This document shows positions 35,290-37,288 of a DNA stretch of 37,288 bases, in pieces. The number at the start of each line of letters is the position of its first letter. Positions within the stretch are counted from its first letter, which is position 1. Origin of the DNA: Hydrogenophilales bacterium CG_4_10_14_3_um_filter_63_21. Its GTDB lineage: Bacteria; Pseudomonadota; Gammaproteobacteria; Burkholderiales; Thiobacillaceae. Both the position numbers and the translations under genes were made by a program. The notes beneath the pieces are model-generated. The model made no database searches. It was not told the DNA's origin and worked only from the letters and a program-made list of their open reading frames with translations. The DNA lies in the NCBI GenBank assembly GCA_002784045.1, contig PFJX01000044.1, positions 1 through 37,288 of the forward strand, given 5' to 3'.

Positions 35290-36780
35290 ATGCGGGCCAT
35301 GGCCCATTTCCTCCCCCTCTCCCGCGTCGCCCGCCTGGTGGGCGAATCCCGCACGGTCATCCAGCGCATGATCCATGATGGCAAGCTGTCCACGTTCGAC
35401 GGCATGGTGGACATGAACGAACTTCTGCGTGTGTTCCCCGATGTGCAATGGGAGGACAACGGCGAATTCAAACGGGTCGAAGAGATCAAGGCCAAGGCCT
35501 TTGCCCGTCGCGTCTACGAACATGCCCTGCCGGACAAGGAAGTGCTGGCCGAGCGGCTGTTCGAGATGGGCCGCGAATTCGCCGCCGCCAAGACCCTGTT
35601 GCTGCACTACGACGAGGTGCTGCGTTTCCTCGACGACAAACTGGACGATGTCACGGAGGCGGGTGCGGGGGTTGCCAACCCAGCCGTCCAGCAGGCGGTC
35701 GTCGATCTCAAACAATGGCTGAGACAGGAACTTGAAGCGCGCCCCAAGGACACCGAGCGCGCCCAGTCCCTGCTGGCCCAGGAAAATGTGATGCGCATCA
35801 TGTCCGCTCAGGTAACGGTTCTCCCAGCAGGCCACGAATTCTCCGTGGAAGGCAACGACACCCTGCTGGAAGCGGCCCTGCGCGCCGGTATCCCGCTTAA
35901 TTACGGATGCAGCAACGGCAATTGCGGCGAGTGCAAGGCACGCCTGGTATCCGGCCAGGTCAAGAAAGTGCATCCACACGACTTCGTGCTCAAGGATGCG
36001 GAAAAGGCTGACGGCGCCTTCCTGCTTTGTTCCTACACGGCGGTCAACGATGTGGTGGTGGAAGCCGGCGTTTCCGGCGCCGATGACATCCCGCTGCAGG
36101 ACATTTCCACCCGGGTGAAGGCGGTAGAAATGCTCAACGACCGCATCGCCGCCCTGCACCTCACCGCGCCGCGCAGCCAGCGGCTGCATTTCCTCGCTGG
36201 ACAGCGGGTGACGCTGACCGCCGATGGCGTCAGCGGTGAGTATTACGTGGCGAGCTGCCCGTGCGAGGAGCGCCACATCGAACTGCATATCCGCCGCGAC
36301 AACCGCCCCTTCTCGCGCCATGCCCTCGCTGACCTGGCCAAGGAAGACGTGGTGCGCGTCGACGGCCCGCATGGCCGCTTCGTGATGAAACTGGATTCAC
36401 GCCGGCCGGTGATTTTCGTCGCCTGGGAAGACGGCTTCGCGCCGATCAAGAGCCTGGTGCAGCACGCCATGAGCCTGGAAATCGCCGAATCCATGAGCCT
36501 CTACTGGGTGGCTGGCGCCGTTGCCGACAGCGTCGGCCACTATCAGGAAAACCTCTGCCGCGCCTGGGCCGATGCCCTCGACGATTTCACCTACCAGGCG
36601 CTGGATACCGCCGCCGGCACCACGGCCGCCATTGCCGAATCCATCCTCGCCCAACACCCCGATCTGTATCGCGCCGACATCTATGCCGCCGGCCCCCACG
36701 CCTTCCTGCAAGCCCTGCAAGCCGGGGCGCTGGCGCGCGGCCTGTCGCCGTTGGGCTGGCACGGGGAGACGATCGAGTAG
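35290..36780 (+). CDS. HTH-like/2Fe-2S ferredoxin/degenerate reductase fusion protein
   Basis: Three parts, numbered from ATG 35299. Residues about 1-150 begin with a helix-turn-helix-like segment (SRVARLVGESRTVIQRMIHD, MVDMNELLRVFP) and a helical region. A plant-type 2Fe-2S ferredoxin domain (about 170-255) has ligands Cys204, Cys209, Cys212 and Cys244 with C-x4-C-x2-C spacing. An FAD/NAD reductase-like module follows (about 265-493). In it the RxYS FAD motif is GEYY (near 313), and the GGTG NAD loop is replaced in AWEDGFAPIKS (near 375). Two starts are possible, ATG 35290 or 35299; neither has a ribosome site. Function unknown; a redox-sensing regulator or an electron-transfer protein is possible. 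Confidence 0.82.
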   Translation: MRAMAHFLPLSRVARLVGESRTVIQRMIHDGKLSTFDGMVDMNELLRVFPDVQWEDNGEFKRVEEIKAKAFARRVYEHALPDKEVLAERLFEMGREFAAAKTLLLHYDEVLRFLDDKLDDVTEAGAGVANPAVQQAVVDLKQWLRQELEARPKDTERAQSLLAQENVMRIMSAQVTVLPAGHEFSVEGNDTLLEAALRAGIPLNYGCSNGNCGECKARLVSGQVKKVHPHDFVLKDAEKADGAFLLCSYTAVNDVVVEAGVSGADDIPLQDISTRVKAVEMLNDRIAALHLTAPRSQRLHFLAGQRVTLTADGVSGEYYVASCPCEERHIELHIRRDNRPFSRHALADLAKEDVVRVDGPHGRFVMKLDSRRPVIFVAWEDGFAPIKSLVQHAMSLEIAESMSLYWVAGAVADSVGHYQENLCRAWADALDDFTYQALDTAAGTTAAIAESILAQHPDLYRADIYAAGPHAFLQALQAGALARGLSPLGWHGETIE

Positions 36781-36787
36781 CAAGCCT

Positions 36788-36803
36788 TCCGGCGGCAGCC
36801 GGA
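36788..36803 (+). terminator. Short stem-loop after the fusion gene
   Basis: TCCGGC-GGCA-GCCGGA forms a perfect 6-bp stem with a 4-nt loop 8 bp after the stop codon. No T-run follows, so termination is uncertain; it may be a Rho-independent remnant or a 3'-stabilising hairpin. The rest of 36804-36951 holds a smaller hairpin (ATACCGTTCGGTAT at 36903-36916) and no convincing gene. Confidence 0.4.
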
Positions 36804-36951
36804 CCACGGTGAAACAACTACGCTGCCGTAGGAGCGGACCGTGCGATGAAGCCCCTAAGCGAACGGCTAAGCAGCCAAAAAACGGCTGCCAAGCCGCTGC
36901 TTATACCGTTCGGTATCCGCGATGGCCGGTAGAAGCCAGGGCGCAATAAAA

Positions 36952-36969
36952 TGGGGGCAAAAGCCCCCA
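36952..36969 (-). terminator. Intrinsic terminator of the small membrane protein gene
   Basis: TGGGGGC-AAAA-GCCCCCA is a perfect 7-bp stem with a 4-nt loop. On the minus strand it is followed by TTTTATT, giving a classic terminator 19 bp after the stop of the 38-residue gene. Confidence 0.8.
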
Positions 36970-36988
36970 AATCTCGGAATGGCCTGAC

Positions 36989-37105
36989 TCAGATTTTCAC
37001 GATGTCGAACAGGACCAGGATGCCGAAGTGGAAGACGATGAAGATTGTGACGGCGGCGATGACGGCGGTGTTTTCGCTCTTTTCAAAGAGTCGCTGCATG
37101 TTCAT
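36989..37105 (-). CDS. 38-residue single-pass membrane protein, unknown function
   Basis: A short gene with GGAGAA 8-9 bp before its ATG and a strong terminator behind it, so it is probably real. The product has a short charged N-terminus (MNMQRLFEKSEN) and one hydrophobic helix (about residues 13-34, ending LVLFDIVKI), with a His in the membrane (FHFG). It resembles the small stabilising subunits that accompany respiratory complexes in general form, but I cannot match it to one. It lies 91 bp after the end of another minus-strand gene and may be its operon partner. Confidence 0.7.
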   Translation of the reverse strand: MNMQRLFEKSENTAVIAAVTIFIVFHFGILVLFDIVKI

Positions 37106-37196
37106 GGGAAGTTCTCCAGTTAGGGATTTAATGTAGGAAGGAACGATACGTTTCCGCCCGCGCCAGGTCGAGCCCCCGGCTTGACGGAAGTCAAAT

Positions 37197-37288
37197 TCAG
37201 TGGCTCGTCCCTTCCGACAGCCGGGTCTTGTTCCACACGTTGTATTTGCCCACCGGCCGCTTCATGGGCAGGCGCTTGATCTCTTTCA
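37197..37288 (-). CDS. C-terminal end of an unidentified gene (truncated by the window edge)
   Basis: Reading in from the right edge on the minus strand, an open frame ends in ...RPVGKYNVWNKTRLSEGTSH followed by TGA at 37199-37197. Only about 30 residues are visible; they are basic and have no recognisable motif. It is followed at 91 bp by the 38-residue membrane protein gene in the same orientation. That it is a real gene is an inference from strand, spacing and codon pattern. Confidence 0.45.
   Translation of the reverse strand, partial: KEIKRLPMKRPVGKYNVWNKTRLSEGTSH

Noticed and set aside
36951-37136. Plus-strand 61-codon frame over the right-edge small gene
   Set aside because: It has no ribosome site and is antisense to the minus-strand 38-residue gene, which has both a ribosome site and a terminator.

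Overview
The window is about 37 kb of a high-GC chromosome. The gene order leuC–entericidin–leuD–leuB–asd–usg–fimV–truA–trpF–trpB–trpA–accD–folC–dedD–cvpA–purF–metZ is typical of Betaproteobacteria. I place it there (Nitrosomonadales/Rhodocyclales-like, from general resemblance only); the sequence alone does not justify a genus.

Layout, left to right. (1) 1-5813: four type II secretion genes, gspC-gspD-gspE-gspF, tightly packed, with no pseudopilin genes after them. (2) 5811-5986: a structured 142-bp inverted-repeat element and a REP-like palindrome. (3) 6051-12118: leucine and aspartate-family amino-acid genes (leuC, a small lipoprotein gene, leuD, leuB, a Uma2-family gene, asd, and an asd paralogue without the catalytic Cys). 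(4) 12234-15640: fimV and a solitary CbiQ/EcfT-like membrane protein. (5) 15625-20273: truA and trpF-trpB-trpA, with a four-gene islet (hicA, hicB, a DUF2283-like gene, a CopG-type antitoxin) between trpB and trpA. (6) 20284-26423: accD, folC, a SPOR-domain gene, cvpA, purF and metZ. (7) 30702-26456, minus strand: a nickel/cobalt uptake cluster with two periplasmic/inner-membrane accessory proteins (NikK- and NikL-like), an outer-membrane protein, and a CbiM-CbiQ-CbiO energy-coupling-factor transporter. (8) 30842-36780: gcvR, tatD, a BaiN-like flavoprotein, recJ, and an unusual redox protein joining a helix-turn-helix-like N-terminus, a 2Fe-2S ferredoxin domain and a degenerate flavin/NAD reductase module. 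(9) The right edge holds a 38-residue membrane protein gene with its own terminator and the end of another minus-strand gene.

Most genes are core metabolism in tight plus-strand operons, many joined by 4-bp stop/start overlaps. The accessory content is the toxin-antitoxin islet, the metal-uptake cluster and a striking set of small palindromic repeats. At least four REP-like families are present, all beginning with GTAG on one strand and nearly all lying at, or supplying, the stop codons of neighbouring genes. One copy is inserted in frame inside a coding sequence.

The points most worth a second look are the HTH/2Fe-2S/degenerate-reductase fusion, the trans-envelope metal cluster whose exported proteins are all predicted to start with histidine after signal cleavage, the DUF2283/CopG pair in the trp operon, and the repeat families.
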